64,000 bases of DNA from Chenopodium formosanum (taxonomy: Eukaryota > Streptophyta > Magnoliopsida > Caryophyllales > Amaranthaceae). Positions 1 through 10,786 of this stretch are shown piece after piece. The stretch lies in contig CM044869.1 of NCBI GenBank assembly GCA_024500155.1, positions 50,485,898 to 50,549,897 on the forward strand, in the 5' to 3' direction. The position numbers were made by a program, and so were the translations under genes. Positions within the stretch are counted from its first letter, which is position 1; every line of letters begins with the position of its first letter. A model generated the notes under the pieces. It made no database searches and was not told the origin of the DNA. It saw nothing but the letters and a program-made list of their open reading frames with translations.

Positions 1-628
1 TATTGCCTGATCCTGCTATGCTTTTTCTCATAAGTCGTGACATTCAACATTAAATGCTTTAACAAACAAGACAAATTGGCAAGATTGAAGACACTGGTAT
101 GGTGAATGTTGTTCTTGAAAAGTTAGAGATACAGTTGGGGGTTCAAATGTGATCCTTGAACTATAGTGTTAAATCATGGGCATTAGCTACTGTGAAAATC
201 AGTGGTGACATGATGTTTCTTTAGTGCTTGTATATAGCAATTGAAGTGCCAACTCAATATGTTTGCTACTACTGTAAACTTTTGATACTGTTCGTTTTTG
301 GCTAAGGTTGTGAATGACTAATAAATGTTCTGCATTAAGTTCTTCATGCTTATTTTTCTCTATTTCTGAAGTTACTTTAGGATGAGCTTTAAACTCTACA
401 TATATACTCCTAAACTGAATGCTAACTGCAATGCATTTCTGGGATTTTTTCTTCTGAGCTCTTTTGATTTGTAAGATTGTTTCACAGCAGAATTTACTGG
501 AAAAATTTCTTATGGGTAAAATGAAACTGTTGATACTGGACCAGTGACCTCATCTGATTGAACTCTGACCCGAGTTCCTTAGCTGTAATATAAATTGCAC
601 CTAATAATGCAGTTGTGTTTGACCATAG

Positions 629-750
629 GGAAGTTCAATTTGGGGAAGCTGTATGAAAAGATTGAGTTTAACAAGGAGATCATATCAAGGGAAAAGTTTG
701 CTGAGCTCGAGTGGCATAGGGGTTACTCTCGTTGGGGTGGACAACTCTAA
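629..750 (+). CDS. Terminal exon of an unrecognised plus-strand gene (5' part outside or unresolved)
   Basis: A plausible acceptor (ttgaccatag) precedes an open stretch of about 40 codons ending in TAA at 748-750. The peptide is charged and aromatic, begins KFNLGKLYEKIEF and ends WHRGYSRWGGQL, which looks like real coding sequence rather than AT-rich noise. The upstream exon was not identified. A second open stretch at positions 3-53 (LPDPAMLFLISRDIQH, then stop) could be an earlier exon or an alternative end. I do not recognise the family. Exon boundaries are inferred from one splice site and the reading frame. Confidence 0.45.
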
Positions 751-1612
751 AAGCGCTACTTCAGAAGTTAACATCTGTTGAGGGAATCCAGGCAAGGATG
801 GATGGGATCTTCTTTATGACTGGGTGAAGCATCTAACTGCAATCCTACCATATGTATACTGAAGGACTGTTTAGGCTCTCGTTGAAGATAAATACCTTCA
901 TTATATAGCTCGATACAGAATGAGCTCTAGGATCAGCCATCTCTCCTTTAAACAAAAGTCTTACATAAACTCAGTTATATGAAAAATGAAAGTGTAAATC
1001 ATCAAAGCATTCGAAAATTACTCTGGTGACACAAAATTTTAGTGGAACTTGCATGTACTCGTTTTTATAGCAAGAGGCTATATGTATGTGTAATAATCAG
1101 ATATTTTACCAATCTTTGGGTTAGTGCGACCGTCATGTGAATTGTACTGCTATGTTCATTATTCATGCTGTAGTTCTATCTTTAATCAGTGATACAGCCT
1201 TACATGTGAATGTTATGGGAAAAGCACCCTAAGACCATATAAGCAACTTCCAATCGGTAATATGTTAACAAGACAACATTTTAAAAGCTGTAACATCACA
1301 GCATATCTCCATTAATAATCCACAACACAAAAGAGATCATCGATATAAACGAGCAAAGGTATATCACGCAATATTTTGGTAAATTTGCTGAAAATTTGAT
1401 GGTAATTTGGTAGATTTGTTAACAGAGCTTCCAAAGAGAGATGCTAAATATTCAAGGAGAAATTTATTTTTTTCTCAACCAAATGTTGTACTCCATTTAA
1501 GCATTACTATTGCACATAAAATCACAAATGTGGTACATCAAAAATCAAAAAGTAAATAATTTATAACTTTGCCATTATTTCCAGTACCACATAAAGCAAT
1601 AAACTTATAACT
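751..1612. other. Non-coding: 3' flank of the upstream gene
   Basis: No supported gene. The first few hundred bases are probably the 3' untranslated region of the gene ending at 750. The rest is AT-rich and lies downstream of the minus-strand TSR2-like gene. A third exon of that gene could be hidden here, but none was found with a convincing frame. Confidence 0.4.
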
Positions 1613-2193
1613 TTAAGTTCGATATAAGTTATACTTCACAATCAAATTGATACAAGAAATAACCTCCTCACATTCCACTTCATAGTCCATCAAACTCAAG
1701 GAATCCATGCCATCACAAAGCAAATCTTCTGAATCGAAAATGCATAGAAGTTCTGAGAAAGAGGAGCATTTACATTAGAACTAAAGCCAAAATCAAGAAC
1801 TTTTATATCCTCTAAAAGCTTTTATTGACTACATATATACTCACATATTGGTACAACTATAACTGAAAATAACCTAAAAATCATCTTTGCTATGATTTTC
1901 AGTATGATGGCTAAAGCACATAAATGTGAAACATGGCATCATCATCGAAGATAAGATAATTATAGAGATATTGCATGAGATGAAATAGCATCTTTACCAT
2001 TGTTCTTAGGTTGGCAGAAGAAACTGAGAACAGAGTACTCAATAGAGACTGCTTTTTCACGCGAATAAAGGCCTCCCCACCCTCCATTCACAGCATCTTG
2101 GAGAGCAACCCAACCTGAGAATACAAGTGAAACCCCTTGTTGAAATTGCTTAAGGGCATCTGCTGTTAGCTTTGACCTCTTCGAAGCTTCCAT
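1613..2193 (-). CDS. TSR2-like pre-rRNA-processing protein, two exons seen, short or truncated
   Basis: TSR2 proteins escort ribosomal protein eS26 during small-subunit maturation. Exon 1 (1998-2193) starts at ATG 2193 and encodes a segment like the TSR2 N-terminus: LTADALKQFQQGVSLVFSGW, followed by ALQDAVNGGWGGLYSREKA. The family pattern is ALQ-AVxxxWGGxxSRxKA. It ends with a good donor (g|gtaaag), leaving one base of a codon. Exon 2 (1613-1752) follows a pyrimidine-rich acceptor (ctctttctcag) with the matching phase and carries SEDLLCDGMDSLSLMDYEVE, like the acidic DLEDMLDE region of TSR2. The predicted protein is about 111 aa, against roughly 190-200 aa in plants, and the usual C-terminal helix (AEKLMxMHEECLxG) was not found. 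It may be a truncated copy, a pseudogene, or a gene with an unrecognised third exon. Confidence 0.5.
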
Positions 2194-3326
2194 TGTCAGT
2201 GTGTAAGTTGTTAAGATTAAGGACCTCCAAAAATAGTTAATGGTGAATAACAACAACAATTGATTCAGGAATTCAGTATTGATAAGGTTCATTTGTCAGT
2301 GGCTAATTCATACACAGAAAACACAATTATAAAAAGAACTATATCAATGCAATTAATATGAATCTATTTCTCCTTCATGTTTTGAGGGTAAGTTTGATCG
2401 TTTTACTAACAGCGGCAAACTCTTTTCACCTGTACACTAGAGTGTCAATACAGAAGATAACAAAGGCCGAAGTATACGGATATTAACAAACATAATGCAA
2501 CACCGATTATCTACGAAGTACAAATACGAAGTATTAGACAATTTAGACATAAAAAACCACCAAATACGAAGTATGTGTCACATCCTACATTAGCAACGAA
2601 TAGTAAACGAAACATATAATCAATAAATCTCAAACTGATTAATCAAGTGCTTCTGCATCTTATGCAATAAATAACTAACCAAGAACAATATGAAACCTTT
2701 GATGCATTCAAAATCACAGATTGGATTATCAAACACAACCAATGTAAACGAAACATATAATCAATAAAGAACGAAACATATAAAAAAAAAATTAACGACA
2801 TTACACAAAGAAAAAGATATAAAAATGGAATCATATAAAATTAAGTAATTCAGCAAATTGAAAAGAGAAGAAAAAAAGAAAAAAAAAAGGACAAAATTGA
2901 GCAATTGGAAGAAAAACGAAATTCCACGGAAAAAAAACGAAGTCGATTGATTAAAACAAAATAAACTCAACACAAATACTCCCTCCGTTCCATAATGTTG
3001 TAAGAAAAAATACATAAATATTATTAAAAAAAAAATGTTGCATTTTAATGTTTACATATTAAAAAAAATCAAGAAAAAAAATATATAATCTTGTGTCTTT
3101 CTTTAAAAAACTTCGTATGTCACAAATTATGTTAAGAATATTTGGGAAAGAAACATTATCAAATCTTCTCTTATACTCTATCTCATTATTATTACAAGCT
3201 AAGAGACACACGCGATGTGTGCGTGAACAATATAAAATCTATCATGCTCGATTCTATTTTTTTCCCCCCCAAAATGTTATCCTCCTTATTCTAATAAAAT
3301 AAAAAATATATAGTTAAAAATTGTTG

Positions 3327-3388
<62 letters not shown>

Positions 3389-3390
3389 TT
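2194..3390. other. AT-rich intergenic DNA with an orphan Stowaway-type end
   Basis: No gene found. The sequence tactccctccgttcc at about 2977-2991 is a typical Stowaway MITE terminus, but no matching inverted end was found nearby. The short motif aaatacgaagtat recurs around 2520-2575. The interval ends in a long TA dinucleotide run. Confidence 0.5.
3329..3386. repeat. (TA)n microsatellite
   Basis: About 28 uninterrupted TA units. Confidence 0.95.
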
Positions 3391-3399
3391 AGTATATGT

Positions 3400-4386
3400 T
3401 ATAAATAAATTTATGTTGATGAAGTCATGTAGGCCAAATAATAGGATATGACTTCTTTTTTTTAAAAAAAAAGATGGTAACTTAAAAAAATAATAAGGAA
3501 ATTTTGTGTAGAACTACCCTAAAGATAGGGTCATTTGTGAACAACTATCCATTTATTTATTTATTTATTTATAATTATCTACAAGTTTGAAAACGTTTGG
3601 ATAGCACTACCCACTAATATTTTCCGTCCACTTAAGACGTTATTGAAGCCCACTTTTTTCACTTTTGCCACCCAATTAACTCCCCCAATTTGTTTAAAGG
3701 TTTTAATTTATCCTAATTAACCTAATTAGGGTTTTAATTAGGATTCATTTTAGGGTTCATGAGTTTAGTATTATTTGGGGATTTTGATTTCTAAAGTTTG
3801 GGGGTTTAATTGAATTCGGATTTTTGCTTATTTTTAGCATTAATTGGCCATTGTAATTGACAAAAGTGAAAAATTGGGCCAAAGTAACGTTTTAATTGGA
3901 CTAAAAACGTTATTGGATAATGTTACCCAAACGTTTCCAAACTTGCGTGTAGTTCTAAACAAATAAAAAAAATGGGTAATTGTTCACAAATGACCCTATC
4001 TTTAGGGTAGTCTACACAAAATTTCCAAATGATAATAATAATAAATTTTCTTTAAAAGGATGATAGTTATTTTTTAATAAAAAAAAAAAAAGAAAAAAAG
4101 AAAAAAGAAATAAGAGGGGTAATTTGGGGATAATAAAATTTATCACCCAAAAGGCCCTTTCATTTTATATATAGGATATATTGTTATTAATAAATTTATG
4201 TTGATGGAGGCCAAATAATAGCATATGACTTCTTTTTTTAAAAAAATATGGTAATTTAAAATAATAATAATAATAATAAAATAAATTTTCTTTAAAAGGA
4301 TGAATAAAAAAAAGAAGAAATGAGAGGGGTAAATTGGGGATAATGAAATTTCACCCAAAAGGCCCTTTCACTTTATATATAGGATA
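3400..4386. repeat. Tandem duplication of a ~190-bp unit; first copy interrupted by a long-TIR element
   Basis: Unit 1 runs from about 3403 to 4187 and unit 2 from about 4188 to 4386. Both hold the same landmarks in order: aaatttatgttgatg, ggccaaataatag, atgacttcttttttt, aaattttctttaaaaggatg, gaggggtaa, ttggggataat, cacccaaaaggccctttca and atatataggatat. Unit 1 is longer only because it contains the 530-bp inserted element at 3497-4026. A third, more divergent relative of the 3' half lies at about 6070-6165. Confidence 0.75.
3497..4026. mobile_element. Non-autonomous long-TIR element (Mutator-like?)
   Basis: The first and last ~53 bp are near-perfect inverted repeats (ggaaattttgtgtaga ... 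tctacacaaaatttcc, including ctaaagatagggtcatttgt). It is flanked by aaataataa and aaatgataa, an 8/9 match that would suit a 9-bp Mutator-type target duplication, although the site is low-complexity. The second unit of the surrounding duplication lacks the element and serves as an empty site. It has no coding capacity. Confidence 0.7.
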
Positions 4387-4480
4387 TGTATATTTGTTTA
4401 GAATTTTTTTTCAAAAAATGTATAAATTAAAACCTAAGGACGCACCAAGAGATGACACGTATCATTACTGGTGTGTCTTA

Positions 4481-5081
4481 GGCCTTGTTTAGTTCACCTT
4501 ATTTTTACTTATTTTAGAAAAAATAAGTTCACATCAAATCAGATAAAAAAAAAGTTCAGATTAGATCAGATCAGAAAAAATAAGTTTAAGTGTCTGTTCA
4601 CATTTATTGAACTGAGCTGAACTGAACTGATTGGAGCCGACCTGAACTGAACTGAACTGATTGGAGCCGACCTGAACTGAACTGAACTGATTGGAGCTGA
4701 ACTGAACTGAACTGAGCTGAAATGAATATTTTATGAGAGAGGGAAATTAAGAGCTGAATTGAACTGAACTGATTGGAGTTGAACTGAATTGAACTGAAAT
4801 TAAGTAAATGTGAATAGGCCCTAAATCAGATCATCGTTTTATGTGCAATTTTTTATCGCTAAATATCTTTAATTTCGTAATGAAAAAAATTATGAAAATC
4901 ACATATTAATAAAATACACATTATTACGAATCTAACAAGACCCCACTTGATATATTTTTTCCATATAGATTATCGTATATTTAAGGTCAAAGCTTGGTCA
5001 AATCTAACATTCAGATCAGAGCAGACCAGACCAGATCAGATAAGTTCATATAAGCAAAATTAAGGCGAACCAAACAAGGCC
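4481..5081. mobile_element. Tourist-like (PIF/Harbinger) MITE carrying a nested MITE
   Basis: The ends are ggccttgtttagttcacctt and, inverted, ggccttgtttggttcgcctt. TTA is duplicated at 4478-4480 and 5082-5084. GGCCTTGTTTGG-type ends with a TTA duplication are characteristic of Tourist elements. A second MITE sits inside at 4590-4821. Non-coding. Confidence 0.8.
4590..4821. mobile_element. GAACTGAACT-array MITE, nested in a Tourist-like element
   Basis: Ends gtgtctgttcac and, inverted, gggcctattcac, with TAA flanks at 4587-4589 and 4822-4824. The interior is made of variable tandem units of gaactgaactgattggagc. It is the same family as 5763-5971, 6470-6578 and 46482-46707. Confidence 0.8.
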
Positions 5082-5376
5082 TTAGTTATTGATTGATATA
5101 TACTATTTTACTCATAATATTGTTATTGTTGGTTTTTTTTTAAAAAAAAAAATTCAATAATAACAATTTTACTCCACTTCATGTACCTTAGCCTTAAAAA
5201 ACATTCGATGCTTGTTGAGTTTTTTTTGTAGTGGTATACAAGATTCAAGACTATAGAGTAAATATTTGCCGTAATATGGAGTACGTACTACGTATATAGA
5301 TTAGATAGGTGTATTTTTTTTTTTATTTTTTTTTCTTGTTAATACATGTTAAGTTTTTTTTTTTTTTTTTTTTTTT

Positions 5377-5470
5377 TACTACCTCCGTTACAAGTTATGT
5401 GCAACGAATAGACATTTTTCCTTTCTGCTTTATGTCAAATCGTTGCACATAACCTGTAACGGAGGTAGTA
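5377..5470. mobile_element. 90-bp Stowaway-type foldback MITE, copy A
   Basis: A 90-bp element (5379-5468) lies between TA duplications. The ends are inverted repeats of 29 bp with one mismatch (ctacctccgttaca...tgcaacga). The central segment agacatttttcctttctgc is shared with copy B at 13621-13710, which is the same length. The TA target site and CTACCTCCG end suggest a mariner/Stowaway origin. Confidence 0.9.
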
Positions 5471-5762
5471 TTTTTTTTTCCCTTCTCTTCTATGTAACAG
5501 ACTCAGAGATGATCGAACGTGGTATATGCTACTATATTGGAAATTTTGTAGAGAACTATATTGGTATTAATTTTTCTTTTTTACTAAAAAATATGTATGG
5601 TTATCTTTTAGCAAAGTTAAACACTTATTAAACCATTAAACGCGGTTCTTTTCAATAAAGGGTAAACATAGTTTGTGGGTAGTTATTTTTTTTTATTTCT
5701 TTATGAAAAGTAGATAATTTTAATTTAATTTTTTTTATATAATAATTTTAGTTTGTGAGTTA

Positions 5763-5971
5763 GGGTCTGTTCACATTTACTGAACTGAAGTGAACTGATT
5801 GGAGCTGAAGTGAAATGAAATGAAATGAATATTTAATGAGAGAAGGAAATTAGGAGCTGAACTGAGATGAAATGAATATTTTATGAGAGAAAGAAATTAG
5901 GAGTTGAACTGAACTGACCTGAATTGATTGGAGTTTAACTGAACTGAAATTAAGCTGAAGTGAACAAGCCC
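5763..5971. mobile_element. GAACTGAACT-array MITE
   Basis: Ends gggtctgttcac and, inverted, gggcttgttcac, with TTA duplicated at 5760-5762 and 5972-5974. The interior holds degenerate gaactgaactgattggagct units plus a repeated segment atgaatattt-atgagaga. The 209-bp element is non-coding. Confidence 0.85.
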
Positions 5972-5974
5972 TTA

Positions 5975-6902
5975 GTTTTTTTTTTTCCTTTTTTCCTTAA
6001 GGAATAGATAATTTAATCTATTTTTTTATAGCAGTTATGAACTTTTATTTGAAAAAAAAAATTAGTGAATAGTATTTTTGCAAATTGAATAGGACATTTT
6101 GGGGAAAGATAAATTTATCAACCAAAAGGCCTTTTCTCTTTATAAAGTACTATATATAAGTTCCCTACGAACGTCTTTTTTGTACAATTTGTGAAAAATT
6201 CTTTTTCTAAATGTTATGTTCATTATTTTTTACATTACGAAATTTAAGGGCCTGTTTTGAATGTGTATATTAAAAAGTCACACATAAAACGAAATAAGGT
6301 AATTAAACATGGCCTAGTTATGGTTCGTTTTGATGATACAAAAATTGCTAACCATACATGTTTTACCCTAATATAATATACTTTGTCACTTAATATAACA
6401 ATCAATGATTATCAAGGTGATAAATTTGGCTGTTTCCGTGTTGTGTTATTATTTTTTTTCATACACTAAGGCCCTATTCTCATCAGATTATTTTCAGTTC
6501 ACTTCAATTCTAATAAGTTCAGTTCAGTTTAATTCTAATAAGTTCAGTTCAGTTTAATTCAGTCAATAAGAACCAGCCTAATTTTGTTTTTATTTTTTCT
6601 ATTCAGGAGTTAACTTTAAACTGTGATGGTGATTTTTTATTATTTTGTTTTTCACTTTAATTAAGTTTTTCAATTGTTAACTCACTTTAAGACTGTACAT
6701 TTGTTTTTAGGGGATGCAAGACTGTACTTGCGTAAGTTGTATTCCCTTCTGTCTTCTCACTTTCCTCCACCTCTGAGTCTCTGACTCGAGTTACATAACT
6801 GGTACAGTATTACTTCTGTGAATTGTCCCATAAAACATCAGATCAAACCCATTTTTTTTTTTAAATAAAATCGAAAAACATTGAACCGAATTACAAAAAT
6901 CG
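5975..6902. other. Intergenic and putative promoter region of the 168-aa gene
   Basis: AT-rich, with one small MITE (6470-6578) and a divergent relative (6070-6165) of the tandem repeat near 4.1 kb. The last 200 bases before the ATG are more pyrimidine-rich (tctcactttcctccacctc) and probably hold the promoter and 5' UTR. No clear TATA box was placed. Confidence 0.4.
6470..6578. mobile_element. Short GAACTGAACT-family MITE
   Basis: TAA duplicated at 6467-6469 and 6579-6581. The 109-bp interior carries ttcagttcagtttaattc units, the complement of the gaactgaact arrays in the larger members. The ends (ggccctattctcatc, and inverted ggctggttcttattg) are more diverged than in the other copies. Confidence 0.65.
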
Positions 6903-9900
6903 ATGGCAGCAGAAATTGAAATTTCTCCATCCAACTCCCAAGGCTCTTCAACTCATCCTCCTAATCATAATCCTTCTCTCTCTCCTTCTTCCACTTTACC
7001 TTCTTTTCCCCAGGTCACTCTCTTTCTCTCTCCTTCTTTTTTATACCCATTTTCCCTCTTTTTAATTTAATTTTTTTATTTGAAATTTTGTCAGAAGGAT
7101 AAAGAAGATACTACGCCAGCCATGGATACCGGTGCTACTGCTCCATCTCAGGATAACTCCAACATTACCCACAGCCACCAGTTAATTTCTCTCTCTCTCT
7201 CTCTTTTTTTTTTTTTTAAATTTTATTTATTTGGTTATTTTATTGAATTGTTAAGTTTATTTGGAGGTAATGGGTCGGAAAAAGGGTTTTAATACAATTG
7301 TATATTCGATTATTTAATTGATACCTTCATTGTTATTTGTGTTTGATCAAATTAATGAATTAATTTTTTGAGATCGACAGCATTGTTGTTCCACTGATGA
7401 ATTCAACAATTTGTAGTTGATTTGTTGAGATTGATTTCTTCCATTGATCAATTTGCTGCTCAAGCGTTGCTAGTTTTTCGTATAGGGGTTTATTTTTTTT
7501 TGTTGGGAAGAGGCTGGGCTGTTTGTATGTGAACTGAGAAAAATAAAATGGGCTGCCTATGTTGTATGCTTGCACGTGAGACCATAAGGTCCACGCAAGA
7601 TTTTTTTGGTGTGTTATACGAGTACAGATGTCAAAAAGTAACTCGACTCAAATAACCTGATTTAAATTTCAATTTGTATGGATATAATAAAGTTAGTACT
7701 CCGTATAATTTAAATTTAAAATAGATTCAATCCGACATGTTATTGATAATTCTCATTACGAAAATTTCTCAATCTTTAATTGCTTTAGGGGGCGTTTGGT
7801 TCAAACAATGGTATGGGTTTGGAATGAGGAATGAAACCTGGGTGGTATGGGGTTGGAACTTGATACTTGATTTCATGTGTTTGGTTTTTATCTAGGAATG
7901 ATAGTTTTCCTTTTAATTTTAAACTAAAGGTATGGGTATGAGCCATACCCACTTCCCCCCTTAGGTTTTAAAAACCCATACCTTGGGGGTTTGAGGTATG
8001 GGTTTGAAAAATGAAATTTCAAGAAACAAACACAAGGTATGGGTTTTGGTCATTCCAAACCCATACCTTATACCTAATATGCTTGAACCAAACACCCCCT
8101 TAGTCTTTTTGACTCTAATAATGTTGGTTGATATTAAATTGTATTTGTTGCACCATCACGGTGATGGTAAGATTAGTTTAGTAGCGATAGAGGTGTAATT
8201 GAGCCGAGCCGAGCCGAGTCGAATACTACCTAATTCATGTTCAACTTCATTTAACTTAGACGAGTCCAAGCACGATCTCGAGCTTTCAAACGAGCACAAA
8301 ACTCTGTTCAAGCTCGGCTCATTTAGATTACTATATGTTCGCGAACGGTTCGTGAACGACTCGTTTATTAAACGAGTTGATAAACGAGCGTTTCATGAAC
8401 GAGCTTCTCTAATAAATGAGCTTTGTAATTTTGACATTTGAAAATCTTTAAATTAGCATAATAAGTACATCCTATTTATAAACCTTAGAATTAAATCTTA
8501 ATTATTAAAAAACTTCAAAATTAAATTAACAATTGTGAATAAATAAATAATTTATGAATATAAATAAACGAGTAGCAACAAAATTGCTTAAACTGTTGTG
8601 TAAAGTTAGGCAATAATCTGTTGAAGCTCGGCTCATTTAGATTGCTTAAGCTGTTGTGTAAAGTTAGGCAATAAAATTGCGTAGTGCAACAACCTCTATG
8701 TTATACTGTTATCAGGTATTTGGTAGGCATAATACTTATAGCATTGATTAACTCGAGTCTATCAATGTCTGGGGTGATTGACAGGTGCTTCACTGCTGAT
8801 GAAATCGCAAAGTATAATAAGTATGAAGCAGATTATGCTAGTTACCTGAGGGCAAAATACTTCTCCGACAAGGATGTCTACGGAGGTAAATTGCTATGCT
8901 GACTCTTTCATACATGTTCCTGTAAGCTTAAGTCCTTTTTTTCTGTGATGCTTAGCCTATACTAGGAATACCAAATGAATCAGAAATTGAATTTGATTTT
9001 TTTGTACTTGTGCTATCTAGAAAATCCTTTGAAACCACCATTCCAAGCCTACTCCAAAAGGCATTATGACCCCTAACGGAGAGGTAAAATCTGATTTGGA
9101 CTTACCTTGTGTTACATGCTTCCAAATGCTATTAAGCAATGGGTCTTCGTTAATGAGTGCTGAACTAAATTAGACAATGCTACATATTTCACACTTGACT
9201 CCCTTTTTGCTTCATCTGCCCCCGATTTTCCACTCTGTAGTCCTCTTTACATTCACATTTGAGTTTTTAATGTGGGTGCCTTAGTTTACTTAACTTCTCC
9301 ACTTCCTATCCCATTGCAAGCTTATCTTAGTTGGCATCTTTGTATTCGCTACCATAATATCACCCATAAGGGTGCCACTCCATTTTTCTTTTGAAAGCCT
9401 GAAAGGTGTAAATTCTGTCTCAAAATTTTCCTTTCTAACTTATTTCAGATCGCGTTGCATTTAGGTCATGTTGTTTCTAGATATTCTAGCTTTTTCATGC
9501 TTTTTTTTAAAATAGAAATTCTAGTGTAGAGACTTTTTACCCCACCCATCAATCAGAAGAGAAGAGGTCAATGATAGTGTCTGCTTCCCTATGCGGTGGC
9601 AACAAGCCAACAACTGTAGCTGCCTTGAGTCACATCTTGAGTCACATAAAGCTTATACAGGAGATTTCATGTTATGGTGTTGGCACCATGAGCTTCATGA
9701 ACATCATCTTGAAAGGAGTTTAGTTTTCTTTAGAGTACAGTAAAGTATCCAAATCTTCATGCTCCCACTTCTTGTGTGTGTGTGCCAATTGGCCATTCAT
9801 TTGTATAGGTTCAAGCCAATACATTAGTTAGCAGTAAAGATTATATGATACTCCGTTAAAATTAGTGGCATTCATGGTATGGAAAAGTTGGAACAGGGGA

Positions 9901-10786
9901 TTTAGAATTTTAGATTCCAAATTTCCAATGAAGTGACTTGTAAAATAGGCTTTTGTGTGAGTTTTTTTTTTTATAAATGTTGTTATTCGGCATTCTTTTG
10001 ACATTGCTATAGCATTGTGTTGTTATTAACTTATTATTGACATGGGGAAGCACTGTGATTCAGTTGGCATCAATCATGAGGTGCATACCAAGCATACACT
10101 TGGAATGTTCAAATGTTCTTATAGCTTTCTGGGTGCTTAAAATTGGAATCTAATAGTGAAGGTCCTATTAGTTACTTTGGATAAGAAAGTCTATATCTCA
10201 TTCTTTGAATTTGACTTAAGGAGTATTATAGATTATTTGAGACAATCTAGTATCACTTGATTACATTTATACATGACTAAGTGGAAAGGATCTAATTGTT
10301 GAAAAACAAGACATCCTGGGACCGCAGGGCACATCTTCTATTCTGTATTGCACAATTGTTTGGTTTTTGTTATCAGTACAGTACATTTTCTATGTATGAC
10401 GATGCTGAGGATTAGTAAAGCACATAAGTATTAACACAATTAACTTATTAATTCTATATACTATCTGTGGATTTGTGTGTACAGGTGACATATATGACCT
10501 TACAGTCAAAGTAGGCAATGAAACCATAAAAGCTAGCAGGTGCACACAAAGCCTACTCTTTTGAATTTACAACATTCAAAGTTGAAGTTCAATACAGATG
10601 ACATAGTTTTGTTATGGCTTTTCATGATGCAGGTCGTCTCCTACTCGATCATTTGCAGAACCTGCGCAGAGTGTTGTAGACCCTGGCCATGTTTTGGCTT
10701 CTGAAGTAGAACTACCCGCTGCAGGGGCTGAACCGTCTCCAAACATTGCAAATGGCAGCATAACTCCAGTTAAGAAGAGTAGCTGA
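6903..10786 (+). CDS. Complete five-exon gene, conserved-looking 168-aa protein of unknown function
   Basis: Exons with consistent phases and GT-AG sites: 6903-7013, 7095-7180, 8785-8885, 10485-10539 and 10633-10786. They sum to 507 bp (168 aa plus TGA). The start is the first ATG of a MAAEIEIS N-terminus. Residues 1-65 are polar and rich in Ser, Pro, Asn and Thr, hence probably disordered. Residues 66-117 form the only ordered-looking block: FTADEIAKYNKYEADYASYL, then RAKYFSDKDVYGG and DIYDLTVKVGNETIKASR. The tail is Pro/Ala/Glu-rich and ends PVKKSS. There is no signal peptide, membrane segment or recognisable catalytic motif. Intron 2 (1.6 kb) holds a MITE and a GAGCC-rich repeat. I do not recognise the family. 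The clean splice structure argues for a working gene. Confidence 0.75.
7788..8099 (+). mobile_element. Tourist-like MITE in intron 2
   Basis: Ends gggggcgtttggttcaaac and, inverted, gggggtgtttggttcaagc, with TTA duplicated at 7785-7787 and 8100-8102. The 312-bp interior is rich in ggtatgggtt and its complement. It has no coding capacity; the ORF starting near 7998 is accidental. Confidence 0.85.
8196..8675. repeat. GAGCC/CGAGC-rich degenerate repeat with a small tandem duplication, intron 2
   Basis: It starts with gagccgagccgagccgag, followed by many short direct and inverted variants of cgagct and aaacgagc (for example ttcgcgaacggttcgtgaacg). Near the 3' side, gcttaaactgttgtgtaaag and gcttaagctgttgtgtaaag are a local duplication with a ~57-bp period. 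It resembles dispersed non-coding plant repeats. No ends or target duplication could be fixed. Confidence 0.55.
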
